DNA from: CAZXYF01 sp964644705
GTDB lineage: Bacteria; Planctomycetota; Brocadiia; SM23-32
Length of the DNA stretch: 11,148 bases
NCBI GenBank assembly: GCA_964644705.1
Contig: CAZXYF010000103.1
Coordinates: 1 to 11,148, forward strand
Reading direction: 5' to 3'
How positions within the stretch are numbered: the first letter of the stretch is position 1; each line of letters starts with the position of its first letter. Under the pieces are notes generated by a model. It was not told the DNA's origin. It was given only the letters and a program-made list of their open reading frames with translations, and did not search any database. Position numbers and translations under genes: made by a program. Shown piece by piece: positions 1 through 6,285 of the stretch.

Positions 1-140
1 CAAGCCCGGCAAGTAGGGCATCACAAAACGCACGTGGTTCACCGAAACCTTACGGTTGCCTCGACAACCGCCTCCGGCAAGTTGGGTCTCCTGAGTAACA
101 CGGGTGAGATAAGGCGGGGGATTCGACGGTCCCGCACCAC

Positions 141-164
141 GCGACATTTTGTGTCGCCCCGACA
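141..164. repeat. Overlapping inverted repeats upstream of the pncB promoter
   Basis: GCGACA (141-146) is followed after five bases by its reverse complement TGTCGC (152-157). The same TGTCG also pairs with CGACA (160-164) across a CCC loop. The two stems share one arm, so only one can form at a time in single-stranded nucleic acid; as DNA the repeats could be a protein-binding site. They lie about 55 bp upstream of the predicted -35 box, so they would not be in the pncB transcript from that promoter. They could equally be the tail of an upstream transcription unit. There is no U-tract after either stem. The function is unknown. Confidence 0.35.
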
Positions 165-192
165 ATACATACTTTTGGTCCCCCACAGAACA

Positions 193-229
193 GCAAATGT
201 CGGGAAAGAGCATCAAATTGGCAAATGTC
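193..229. repeat. Direct repeat pair GCAAATGTC
   Basis: The 9-mer GCAAATGTC occurs at 193-201 and again at 221-229, 28 bp apart start to start. The second copy overlaps the end of the predicted -35 box of the pncB promoter. A repressor or activator reading a tandem site here could control pncB, but no known NAD-regulator operator was recognised and two 9-mers can recur by chance. Confidence 0.3.
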
Positions 230-246
230 ACAGCTCTTCCTATACT
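218..246 (+). promoter_or_regulatory. Sigma70-like promoter for pncB
   Basis: TTGGCA at 218-223 and TATACT at 241-246 are separated by exactly 17 bp and each differs from the sigma70 consensus by a small number of bases. Transcription would begin near 252-254, giving a leader of about 30 nt that includes the ribosome-binding site AGGGAG (269-274), seven bases before the ATG at 282. Position, spacing and downstream RBS agree. It may also drive hisC. Confidence 0.6.
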
Positions 247-281
247 AAAGCTTCTCTACTCGCCAATCAGGGAGCAGTCCC

Positions 282-1607
282 ATGTCCGTAGATATCAGCA
301 CCCGTTTACCGTCAGATGTTTTTAACATTGATTCCCGCATGGCTCGCGGGCGCTATACCGATCAGTATTTTCTAAACGTCCAGAACATCCTTGAGGAGCT
401 CAGTTCGGAGAATTACGGGTTTGATGGGGAAAGCCCAATCATGCCCCCTGTTGGTCCCGACCCGTGCGGGGCGAAAGTTGGTGACATTCAGGCCGAAATG
501 CAATTTTTCACCCGGCGGCGGCCCGCCTCTGTGGCGTGCGGTGTGGATCATGCACTCGCTATCCTCTCCGAATGCTGCGGCTGGTGCGATGCCGATGAAG
601 AATTCCACAACACTGCAGGAACTCTCTCGGTTGAGGCGGTCTTTGATGGCGAGATGATTGCCCCCACCGTCCCCTGCCTTAAAGTGCGCGGACGTTATCG
701 GGATTTCGGACCGATGGAAACGACCATTCTGGGGGTTCTTTCCCGTCAGACGAGCGTGGCCACCAACACCTATGAGTTGCTTGAGGCTGCCGACGGCAAA
801 CCGGTCTTCTTTTTCCCCGCCCGATATGATCTACCGGCCACACAATCCGCTGATGGATATGCGTACGCGGTGGGCGTGGAAGCCTATAACCGGCAGACCG
901 GGCACAATCTCAAACCACTCATCACATCCGAAGCCCAGGGAGAATGGTGGGGAGGCTCCGGTGGAGGAACGGTCTCCCATTCCTATATCCTCAGTTTTTT
1001 CGGGGATTGCGCGGAAGCTATGATGCACTTTTGCCGGATCCTTCCACCCGAGACAAACCGTATCGCCCTTGTGGACACGACCAACGACTGCGTTCAAACA
1101 ACGGTCAACACGGCACTGAAACTGTTCGATGCCTTCCGGAAACACAAAGAAAATGGGCAGAGCACGAGGGCCGAAAAATACAAACTTTATGGCGTTCGGT
1201 GCGATACCGCCGGACAGATACGCGACGCCAGCGTATCGCCTCTGGGGAACCCCGACGCCGACTGTGGAGTGGTGCCGCGTCTCGTGACGCAGGTGCGCAA
1301 CGCCCTGGACGCGCTTCATAACCACGGGGATATACCGGACAATTGTCGTGATATGGCCCGTCGCTATTTCCAAAATGTCAAAATCTTCGTTTCCGGTGGT
1401 TTTGACGTCGAGAAGATAGCCCGGTTCGAACGTGTCGGCGCTCCGGTCGATGGCTATGGGGTTGGATCGGCCTTTTTCACGGAGAATCGCAATGATTTCA
1501 CGGCAGATGTGGTACGGGTTAAAATCGATGATCAGTGGGTCCACATGGCGAAAGCCGGTCGGGCTACCCGGTCCAATCCCTGCCTGCGGCCGGTTGAGTT
1601 GGAATGA
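282..1607 (+). CDS. pncB: Nicotinate phosphoribosyltransferase family protein
   Basis: Predicted to join nicotinate to PRPP, giving nicotinate mononucleotide in the Preiss-Handler NAD salvage route (cytosolic). It has 441 residues. The N-terminus (FNIDSRMARGRYTDQYF, 14-30) matches the compact archaeal/Thermotoga-type subfamily. Next come ILGVLSRQTSVATN (149-162), GGGTVSHSY (227-235) with H233 at the position of the phosphorylated histidine of classical enzymes, LVDTTND (263-269), GVRCDTAG (304-311), and the phosphate-binding SGGFD (371-375) and VDGYGVGS (389-396). The ATG follows AGGGAG at an ideal distance. Thirteen cysteines, including a CCxxC cluster (98-102), are unusual for a cytosolic enzyme of this size; the C-terminal zinc knuckle of some archaeal relatives is not evident. 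The family is clear, the exact substrate (nicotinate, or another pyridine base such as nicotinamide) less so. hisC starts 56 bp downstream. Confidence 0.82.
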   Translation: MSVDISTRLPSDVFNIDSRMARGRYTDQYFLNVQNILEELSSENYGFDGESPIMPPVGPDPCGAKVGDIQAEMQFFTRRRPASVACGVDHALAILSECCGWCDADEEFHNTAGTLSVEAVFDGEMIAPTVPCLKVRGRYRDFGPMETTILGVLSRQTSVATNTYELLEAADGKPVFFFPARYDLPATQSADGYAYAVGVEAYNRQTGHNLKPLITSEAQGEWWGGSGGGTVSHSYILSFFGDCAEAMMHFCRILPPETNRIALVDTTNDCVQTTVNTALKLFDAFRKHKENGQSTRAEKYKLYGVRCDTAGQIRDASVSPLGNPDADCGVVPRLVTQVRNALDALHNHGDIPDNCRDMARRYFQNVKIFVSGGFDVEKIARFERVGAPVDGYGVGSAFFTENRNDFTADVVRVKIDDQWVHMAKAGRATRSNPCLRPVELE

Positions 1608-1663
1608 CGACCGACATTTTTCGCTCGGTTCCCTCACTATTTTCAATTAGCAGGAGCATACTC

Positions 1664-2707
1664 ATGTCGTATGTGCGAGACAACATTGCCAGGATGAAAG
1701 GATATGAACCCGGTTTCCAGCCCGATGAACCCGGATTTGTCAAACTCAACACTAACGAAAATCCCTACCCCCCCTCTCCCCGTGCCGTCGAAGCCATGCA
1801 GTCAGCGTGCGAAGAGGGTATCCGCAAATATCCCGATTCACTTGGTCAGCCGTTCCGGGTTAAAGCGGCCGAAGTGCTCGGTGTGCGCCCCGAATCAATC
1901 ATCTGCGGATTCGGGTCCGACGACATCCTGACAATTTGCGTTCGCACCTTCTGTGATCAGGGCGATGCCGTGGCGTACCCGTACCCAACTTACAGCCTGT
2001 ATAAAACACTCGCCCAAATACAGGGCGCCCGAACCGTCACCACCGAATTTCCGGACGACTACTCCCTTCCGGAGAACCTTTCCGAACTGAATGCGGAATT
2101 AACATTCCTGACCAATCCCAATGCCCCCAGTGGGACTCTGCTGCCGCCCTCACAGGTCAAATCGCTGGCGGACTCGCTCGACGGAATACTTGTCGTCGAC
2201 GAGGCTTACGTTGATTTCGCGGAGGTCAACTGCCTTCACCTGATCGATTCCTGCAAGAACGTGGTCGTTACGCGAACCCTCTCCAAATCCTACAGTCTTG
2301 CCGGCCTCAGATTTGGCTTTGCTCTGGCCAACGAAAACCTGATCACCGGCATGTTGAAGGTTAAAGATTCCTACAACGTGAGTGCACCAGCTCTGGCAGG
2401 CGCCACCGCCGCCATAGGGGACCAGGAACACGTCCAGCATAACATCCAACGCATCATATCGACCCGGAAACGTCTCCTTTCTCGTCTTCAGAATATGGGA
2501 TTCCACTGCTGGCCATCCCAAACGAACTTCATCCTGGCTCGAGTGCCCGAGGAACACGATGCCCGCAGGATTTTTGAAGACTTATTCGATGAAAAAATCT
2601 TGGTTCGTTACTTCGATCTCCCGCGACTGGACGATTGTCTTCGTATCACCGTGGGCACTGATGAGGAAATAGACGCGTTGTTGGAAACGCTGCAAAAGAT
2701 CATGTGA
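1664..2707 (+). CDS. hisC: Histidinol-phosphate aminotransferase
   Basis: PLP-dependent class I/II aminotransferase that converts imidazole-acetol phosphate and glutamate to histidinol phosphate in histidine synthesis. It has 347 residues, normal for HisC. Visible motifs are VKLNTNENPYPPSP (26-39), FGSDD (83-87), YPTYSLY (107-113), TNPNAPSG (150-157), VVDEAYVDF (177-185), the PLP-lysine motif TLSKSYSLAGLRFGFA (205-220; K208) and the C-terminal LRITVGT (326-332), whose arginine should hold the substrate carboxylate. The ATG at 1664 is chosen because AGGAG lies at 1652-1656 and homology begins immediately. An in-frame ATG at 1604 overlaps the pncB stop but would add 20 non-conserved residues and lacks a good RBS. 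It is probably co-transcribed with pncB, since no strong promoter is seen in the 56-bp gap. HisC paralogues acting on phenylalanine or tyrosine precursors exist, but hisB next door favours the histidine role. Confidence 0.93.
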   Translation: MSYVRDNIARMKGYEPGFQPDEPGFVKLNTNENPYPPSPRAVEAMQSACEEGIRKYPDSLGQPFRVKAAEVLGVRPESIICGFGSDDILTICVRTFCDQGDAVAYPYPTYSLYKTLAQIQGARTVTTEFPDDYSLPENLSELNAELTFLTNPNAPSGTLLPPSQVKSLADSLDGILVVDEAYVDFAEVNCLHLIDSCKNVVVTRTLSKSYSLAGLRFGFALANENLITGMLKVKDSYNVSAPALAGATAAIGDQEHVQHNIQRIISTRKRLLSRLQNMGFHCWPSQTNFILARVPEEHDARRIFEDLFDEKILVRYFDLPRLDDCLRITVGTDEEIDALLETLQKIM

Positions 2708-2720
2708 TCTTGCTTTCCGC

Positions 2721-2751
2721 TTGCATGCGCCGATTCAAGTCATGGTAGAAT
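2721..2751 (+). promoter_or_regulatory. Possible extended -10 promoter for hisB
   Basis: TAGAAT (2746-2751) is preceded by TGG, which gives the TGn extended -10 arrangement. The best -35 match is TTGCAT (2721-2726), with a long 19-bp spacer. Transcription would start near 2758, about 33 nt before the hisB ATG. GATTCA (2732-2737) and TGAATC (2772-2777) flank the -10 as an inverted repeat. The promoter is plausible but the spacer is not ideal; hisB may simply be co-transcribed with hisC. Confidence 0.4.
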
Positions 2752-2790
2752 AAAGGCGTATTCAATCCACCTGAATCGTGGAGTATCATT

Positions 2791-3387
2791 ATGGGAGAAT
2801 CAAGAACAGCACAGGTAGAGCGGAAAACGGGCGAGACTTCGATCGAGCTGGGAATAAGCCTGGACGGGTCCGGTCAGGCAACAGTTGACACGGGCGTGGG
2901 ATTTCTTGATCACATGCTTGAACTGTTCGCGCGCCACGGCCAGTTCGACCTGGAGGTGGAAGCAACTGGCGATGTTAACGTCGATGACCACCACACCACC
3001 GAGGATGTGGGAATCGTCCTGGGCCAGGCCACTTGCCAGGCATTGGGCAACAAAAAGGGGATCAATCGCTTCGCAAGCATATGTCTCCCGATGCAGGAAT
3101 CGCTTGCCCGGATAGCTGTCGACATCTCGGGCCGGTCATTTGTTCAGTGCAATGTGCCCTTCCCCACCGATAAAATCGGAACATTCGATTCGGAGCTGGT
3201 GGAAGAATTCCTGTATGGCTTCGGTCAAAATGCGGGTATTACGCTGCACGTGGACCTGATACGAGGAAACAACTCGCACCACATTGCCGAGGCCGTCTTC
3301 AAAGGTCTTGCCCGAGCCGTAGGTTCCGCCGTGAGGCGCAATGAGCATATGGGTGAACAAATCCCGTCCACCAAAGGAACTCTGTAA
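2791..3387 (+). CDS. hisB: Imidazoleglycerol-phosphate dehydratase
   Basis: Dehydrates imidazole glycerol phosphate to imidazole-acetol phosphate, the substrate of the upstream HisC. It has 198 residues, the size of the monofunctional enzyme; no fused histidinol-phosphatase domain is present. Diagnostic motifs are GVGFLDHMLELFARHG (35-50), the metal-binding DDHHTTEDVG (65-74), LVEEFLYGF (136-144) and the second metal motif NNSHHIAEAVFKGLARA (160-176). The stretch usually written PMDEAL reads PMQESL (100-105), a conservative-looking variant away from the metal ligands. The start has GGAG at 2780-2783, seven bases upstream. It lies 83 bp after hisC and is followed 14 nt after its stop by a long hairpin, so it is likely the last gene of this unit. 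Confidence 0.96.
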   Translation: MGESRTAQVERKTGETSIELGISLDGSGQATVDTGVGFLDHMLELFARHGQFDLEVEATGDVNVDDHHTTEDVGIVLGQATCQALGNKKGINRFASICLPMQESLARIAVDISGRSFVQCNVPFPTDKIGTFDSELVEEFLYGFGQNAGITLHVDLIRGNNSHHIAEAVFKGLARAVGSAVRRNEHMGEQIPSTKGTL

Positions 3388-3401
3388 CACGGACATTTCA
3401 C

Positions 3402-3437
3402 GAGTCCTCAGTTGCGGTACGGCGCAACTGACGGCTC
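3402..3437 (+). terminator. Hairpin after hisB, probable terminator without U-tract
   Basis: The arms GAGTC-C-TCAGTTGCG (3402-3416) and CGCAACTGA-C-GGCTC (3423-3437) pair over 14 positions, one of them a G-U, interrupted by a single C-C mismatch, around the loop GTACGG. The inner nine pairs are perfect. It begins 14 nt after the hisB stop codon, a typical terminator position, but no run of T follows, so it may be a U-less terminator or an RNA 3'-end stabiliser. Confidence 0.55.
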
Positions 3438-3592
3438 GGCCGGAGACCACACCGGTGTCATTTGAGTTGCTGAAAACACACTGTGACTCACAATTACCCT
3501 GATTGTTCGACATCACCTGTGGCTGAAACTGATTTTAGAATAACTCACGCTTGAAGTTTGTGAAATGATCCGAATAAGGTGGGCCGCACTCG

Positions 3593-3631
3593 CGCAGCGG
3601 ATGCCCGGCTGCTTTCCCCGAATCCGCTGCG
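3593..3631. repeat. Perfect 10-bp inverted repeat upstream of the rpmF promoter
   Basis: CGCAGCGGAT (3593-3602) is repeated as its exact reverse complement ATCCGCTGCG (3622-3631), with a 19-base spacer in which CGG (3606-3608) can also pair with CCG (3618-3620). The right arm ends 11 bp before the -35 box of the rpmF promoter. As DNA it could bind a dimeric regulator; as RNA it could be a second terminator protecting the promoter from read-through. No T-run follows. Confidence 0.5.
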
Positions 3632-3642
3632 GGGCTATTATG

Positions 3643-3671
3643 TTGACACTGTCCCGGCACCTGACTACAAT
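3643..3671 (+). promoter_or_regulatory. Strong sigma70-like promoter for the rpmF-fab operon
   Basis: TTGACA (3643-3648) is a perfect -35 box, followed after exactly 17 bp by TACAAT (3666-3671), one base off the -10 consensus. It is the best promoter match seen in the window. Transcription should start near 3678-3680, leaving a leader of about 160 nt before rpmF. A strong promoter suits a ribosomal-protein gene at the head of the fatty-acid operon. Confidence 0.75.
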
Positions 3672-3760
3672 ATGCATGCGATTATCGGCTGTCGCTGAGT
3701 AGTAGTCATCGATGGTCGCGTTTCTAAGCTTGATCATCCTTCCTGACGCTGGCGAGCATC

Positions 3761-3784
3761 TGAGTTCTTCGACACCAGAACTTG
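3761..3784 (+). other. Small hairpin in the rpmF leader
   Basis: AGTTCT (3763-3768) and AGAACT (3777-3782) form a perfect six-pair stem with an eight-base loop, extendable by two wobble pairs. It sits about 55 nt before the rpmF ATG, in the predicted untranslated leader. It matches no leader element known to me and could be incidental. Confidence 0.25.
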
Positions 3785-3838
3785 TGCCCGTTCCAGTTTT
3801 ATTATTCGGTTAGCAGAAAAACACATAGGGGATGTACG

Positions 3839-4063
3839 ATGGCTGTACCAAAAAGACGCACAGGAAAAGCACGCAAACGAAAACGCCGCACCCACAAGGG
3901 CTGTGAAATGCCCAACGTGCCCAATTCTCAGAAAGATATCCCCCAGAATCAGCGTTCACGACGTTTTTTCTGCGGGAATTGTAACCAGACCAAAGCCCCG
4001 CACACCGTCTGTCCGAACTGCGGACACTACAAGGGACAGGCTGTTATCGAAGTGGAACGGTAA
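3839..4063 (+). CDS. rpmF: 50S ribosomal protein L32
   Basis: Small basic protein of the large ribosomal subunit, 74 residues. It opens with MAVPKRRTGKARKRKRRTHK, the signature L32 N-terminus, and carries a zinc ribbon with CGNC (45-48) and CPNC (58-61), so this is the zinc-binding form rather than the cysteine-less paralogue. The ATG at 3839 is preceded by AGGGGA (3827-3832) six bases upstream; an open frame extends upstream to 3782 but those residues are not part of the family. It heads the rpmF-plsX-fab arrangement found in many bacteria and is served by the strong promoter at 3643-3671. plsX begins 43 bp after its stop. Confidence 0.97.
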   Translation: MAVPKRRTGKARKRKRRTHKGCEMPNVPNSQKDIPQNQRSRRFFCGNCNQTKAPHTVCPNCGHYKGQAVIEVER

Positions 4064-4106
4064 CACGGGCCACTTCTTTTAGAACCTACCGTATCCCAGG
4101 GTGTAC

Positions 4107-5174
4107 ATGAGCACGGAACACGGTCAAAATACCGGCCCCAAAATGCCGGGCACTGGTTCACACATCGTCGTGGACGCGGCGGGTGGAGATCTCGCCCCAG
4201 CGGAACCTGTGACCGGGGCCCTTCAGGCTGCTCAGCGGTTTCCTGATCTTCGGATCAGTCTGGTCGGGCCGGAGGATGAGACGGCCGCCGAAATCGAGAA
4301 ACAGGGGGGCGCGTCCAGCAACCTGGAAATCATTCACGCGTCTCAAAAAATCGGAATGCACGAATCCCCCGTGAGCGCCCTGCGGAACAAGAAGGAATCT
4401 TCCATAAATGTGGGAATGAAGACCGTGGCCGGGGGCGAAGCAGACGCGTTTCTGAGTGCTGGCAACACGGGAGCTGTGGTTGCCGCTGCCACTCTGCGCC
4501 TGGGACTTCTCGAAGGCATTCAGCGTCCCGGTATTGCCATCCCCATCACGGCTGTGGATCATCCTGTGCTGATCATCGATGTCGGGGCAAACGTACACTG
4601 TAAACCCACCCATCTGCTCCAGTATGGCCTCATGGCCGATGTTTTTGCCAGAGAAGTGATGGAGATGGACACGCCGCGGGTCGGTCTGCTGAATGTGGGC
4701 GAGGAAGAGCGTAAAGGAACCGATCTTGAGAAAGAGGCGTTCGGGCTGCTGTCCGACACCTCCCTCAATTTTGTCGGGAATGTAGAGTCTGAGGACATCT
4801 TTTTTGGCGGATGTGAAATTGTCGTTTGCGATGGATTCGTCGGAAACGTTCTGTTAAAAACCAGCGAGAGCCTCGTGAGCAAGCTCCTGGATTTTTTCCG
4901 CAACCAGATTGGCAAAAGCTGGCGTCGCAAACTTGGTTTCGCGCTGTGTAAAGATGTATTTAAAGCGGCCAAACAGATCGGCGATTACGCCGAGTACGGG
5001 GGAGCCCCCCTGTTGGGTGTAGATGGGGTGACCATCATCTGCCACGGCCGTTCCGAAGCGAAAGCTTTTGACAATGCCGTGCGGGAAGCTGCTACATGTC
5101 TGGGCCATGGTGTCAACGAAAACATTGCTCATTCCGTCAATACAATGCCTCCCCGTGACGAAAAACCGGAATAA
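4107..5174 (+). CDS. plsX: Phosphate acyltransferase PlsX
   Basis: Converts acyl-ACP and phosphate to acyl-phosphate, the donor used by PlsY in the first step of phospholipid synthesis; a peripheral membrane enzyme. It has 355 residues. Motifs are VDAAGGDLAP (22-31), SAGNTGA (117-123), IIDVGAN (156-162), NVGEEERKG (196-204), CDGFVGNVLLKT (241-252), YGGAPLLG (297-304) and ICHGRS (311-316). The usual DxMGGD motif reads DAAGGD, with alanine for methionine. The ATG at 4107 is preferred because AGGG lies at 4098-4101; a GTG at 4101 in the same frame would have no usable RBS. The N-terminal ~18 residues precede the conserved fold and look like a small non-conserved extension. It sits between rpmF and fabH as in many bacteria. 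A polyA-like acidic/proline tail (PPRDEKPE) closes the protein. Confidence 0.96.
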   Translation: MSTEHGQNTGPKMPGTGSHIVVDAAGGDLAPAEPVTGALQAAQRFPDLRISLVGPEDETAAEIEKQGGASSNLEIIHASQKIGMHESPVSALRNKKESSINVGMKTVAGGEADAFLSAGNTGAVVAAATLRLGLLEGIQRPGIAIPITAVDHPVLIIDVGANVHCKPTHLLQYGLMADVFAREVMEMDTPRVGLLNVGEEERKGTDLEKEAFGLLSDTSLNFVGNVESEDIFFGGCEIVVCDGFVGNVLLKTSESLVSKLLDFFRNQIGKSWRRKLGFALCKDVFKAAKQIGDYAEYGGAPLLGVDGVTIICHGRSEAKAFDNAVREAATCLGHGVNENIAHSVNTMPPRDEKPE

Positions 5175-5235
5175 TCTCATCCGCCCTGTCCTGCCCGAAG
5201 TGTAAATCAACCTTTCTCTAAAGCGAACGCGAACG

Positions 5236-6231
5236 ATGAAAACCTCACTTAATCTTTCCGTAGAAATCGCTGGACTTGGGTCATACCTTCCCGAAAAAGA
5301 GATGACGAACCATGATCTGGAGAAAATGGTCGACACCTCGGATGAATGGATAACCAAACGCACGGGGATTAAAACCCGCCGGATCGCAGCCGACCACGAA
5401 GCAACAAGCGATCTCGCCGCCAACGCGGCCAGAAAGGCCCTTGAGGCAGCGGATATGACCCCCGACCAGATTGACGCCATCCTGTGCTGCACCTGCAGCC
5501 CCGATTATCTCTTCCCCGCCACCGCCTGCCTGGTGCAGGAAGCCATTGGCGCCCCCAATGCGGTGGCATTCGATCTTGAAGCCGCATGCAGCGGCTTTGT
5601 GTATGGTATGTCACAAGCATCCAGCATGGTTGCCTCCGGCATGGCAGACAACGTTCTTGTTATTGGCGCCGAGACACTCAGCCGCATGACCGATTGGAGC
5701 GACCGGGGATCATGTATTCTCTTCGGCGATGGCGCCGGTGCCGCCGTGGTTACCAATGACACCGAACGGGGAAAAGTGCTCTACGCCGAAGCGGGGGCTG
5801 ATGGTGGCCATCCCGATATACTCATGATCCCGGCTGGCGGGAGCCGCAATCCGGGCACTCATGAGACGGTTGACAACCACGATCACTACATGAAACTCGA
5901 AGGCCGTGAGGTATTCAAATACGCAGTCGGAAAACTGGGTGAACTGGTTCAGCGTGTTCCCGAAGAAACCGACATATCGCTGGATGAAATCGACGCCATC
6001 ATCCCCCACCAGAGTAACGAACGCATCATACGCAGCGTCTGCGAACGGGCCGATCTATCACAGGACCTGGCCTACATGAACATCGACCGGGTGGGCAACA
6101 CCTCCGCCGCCAGTGTCCCCATCGCCCTGCACGATGCCGTAAATGATGATTTTGTCCGGAGAGGCGACCTGGTACTTCTACTGGCTTTTGGAGGCGGACT
6201 CACCTGGGGAAGTATGCTTCTTCAGTACTAA
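5236..6231 (+). CDS. fabH: 3-oxoacyl-ACP synthase III (KAS III)
   Basis: Starts fatty-acid chains by condensing an acyl-CoA, usually acetyl-CoA, with malonyl-ACP. It has 331 residues, normal for FabH. The thiolase-fold catalytic triad is visible: C118 in AACSGF, H258 in IIPHQSN and N288 in GNTSAAS. Other family signatures are DTSDEWITKRTGI (33-45), LFGDGAGA (162-169) and the C-terminal AFGGGLTWGS (317-326). The start is placed at 5236, where homology begins soon afterwards; the upstream sequence AAGCGAACGCGAACG has no clear Shine-Dalgarno motif, so initiation may be weak. It lies 61 bp after plsX with no hairpin between them, consistent with one transcript. Whether it prefers acetyl-CoA or branched primers cannot be read from the sequence. 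Confidence 0.96.
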   Translation: MKTSLNLSVEIAGLGSYLPEKEMTNHDLEKMVDTSDEWITKRTGIKTRRIAADHEATSDLAANAARKALEAADMTPDQIDAILCCTCSPDYLFPATACLVQEAIGAPNAVAFDLEAACSGFVYGMSQASSMVASGMADNVLVIGAETLSRMTDWSDRGSCILFGDGAGAAVVTNDTERGKVLYAEAGADGGHPDILMIPAGGSRNPGTHETVDNHDHYMKLEGREVFKYAVGKLGELVQRVPEETDISLDEIDAIIPHQSNERIIRSVCERADLSQDLAYMNIDRVGNTSAASVPIALHDAVNDDFVRRGDLVLLLAFGGGLTWGSMLLQY

Positions 6232-6285
6232 ACGACATCATTTCCCAAAACGAGCGCAACAATAATCTTTCAAGGAATTCACGTT

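Larger units (their letters stand above)
3388..3838. other. Non-coding region between hisB and rpmF
   Basis: About 450 bp without a convincing gene. The small open frames across it have no ribosome-binding site and no recognisable protein. It holds, in order, the hisB terminator-like hairpin, a short palindrome ACACCGGTGT (about 3451-3460), a 10-bp inverted repeat, a near-consensus promoter and a rpmF leader of roughly 160 nt with one small hairpin. The DUF177/YceD gene that commonly lies directly before rpmF is absent here. Confidence 0.7.

Noticed and set aside
53..70. Inverted repeat CGGTTG / CAACCG with a six-base loop
   Set aside because: Six pairs only, no T-run, and competing pairings nearby (TTGCC/GGCAA). 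It may belong to an upstream gene's end but this cannot be supported.
1..291. Open + frame across the window start (GTG/ATG-type start near 34, 85 codons)
   Set aside because: It has no RBS, an unstructured Arg/Ser/Thr-rich translation, no family resemblance, and it runs through the predicted promoter and RBS of pncB. A stop at 14-16 in another frame could end an upstream gene (…KPGK) but five codons are too few to call.
831..1646. Long antisense open frame (271 codons) opposite pncB
   Set aside because: A shadow of the real gene: low-complexity, no RBS or family motif, and the + strand frame has clear NAPRT motifs.
4998..5010. GGGGGAGCCCCCC, possible hairpin inside plsX
   Set aside because: It encodes the conserved YGGAPLLG motif of PlsX, which explains the sequence; the loop would be too tight for a normal stem.
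4854..5492. Antisense open frame (212 codons) opposite the end of plsX and start of fabH
   Set aside because: It spans two recognisable genes on the other strand and has no recognisable domain.
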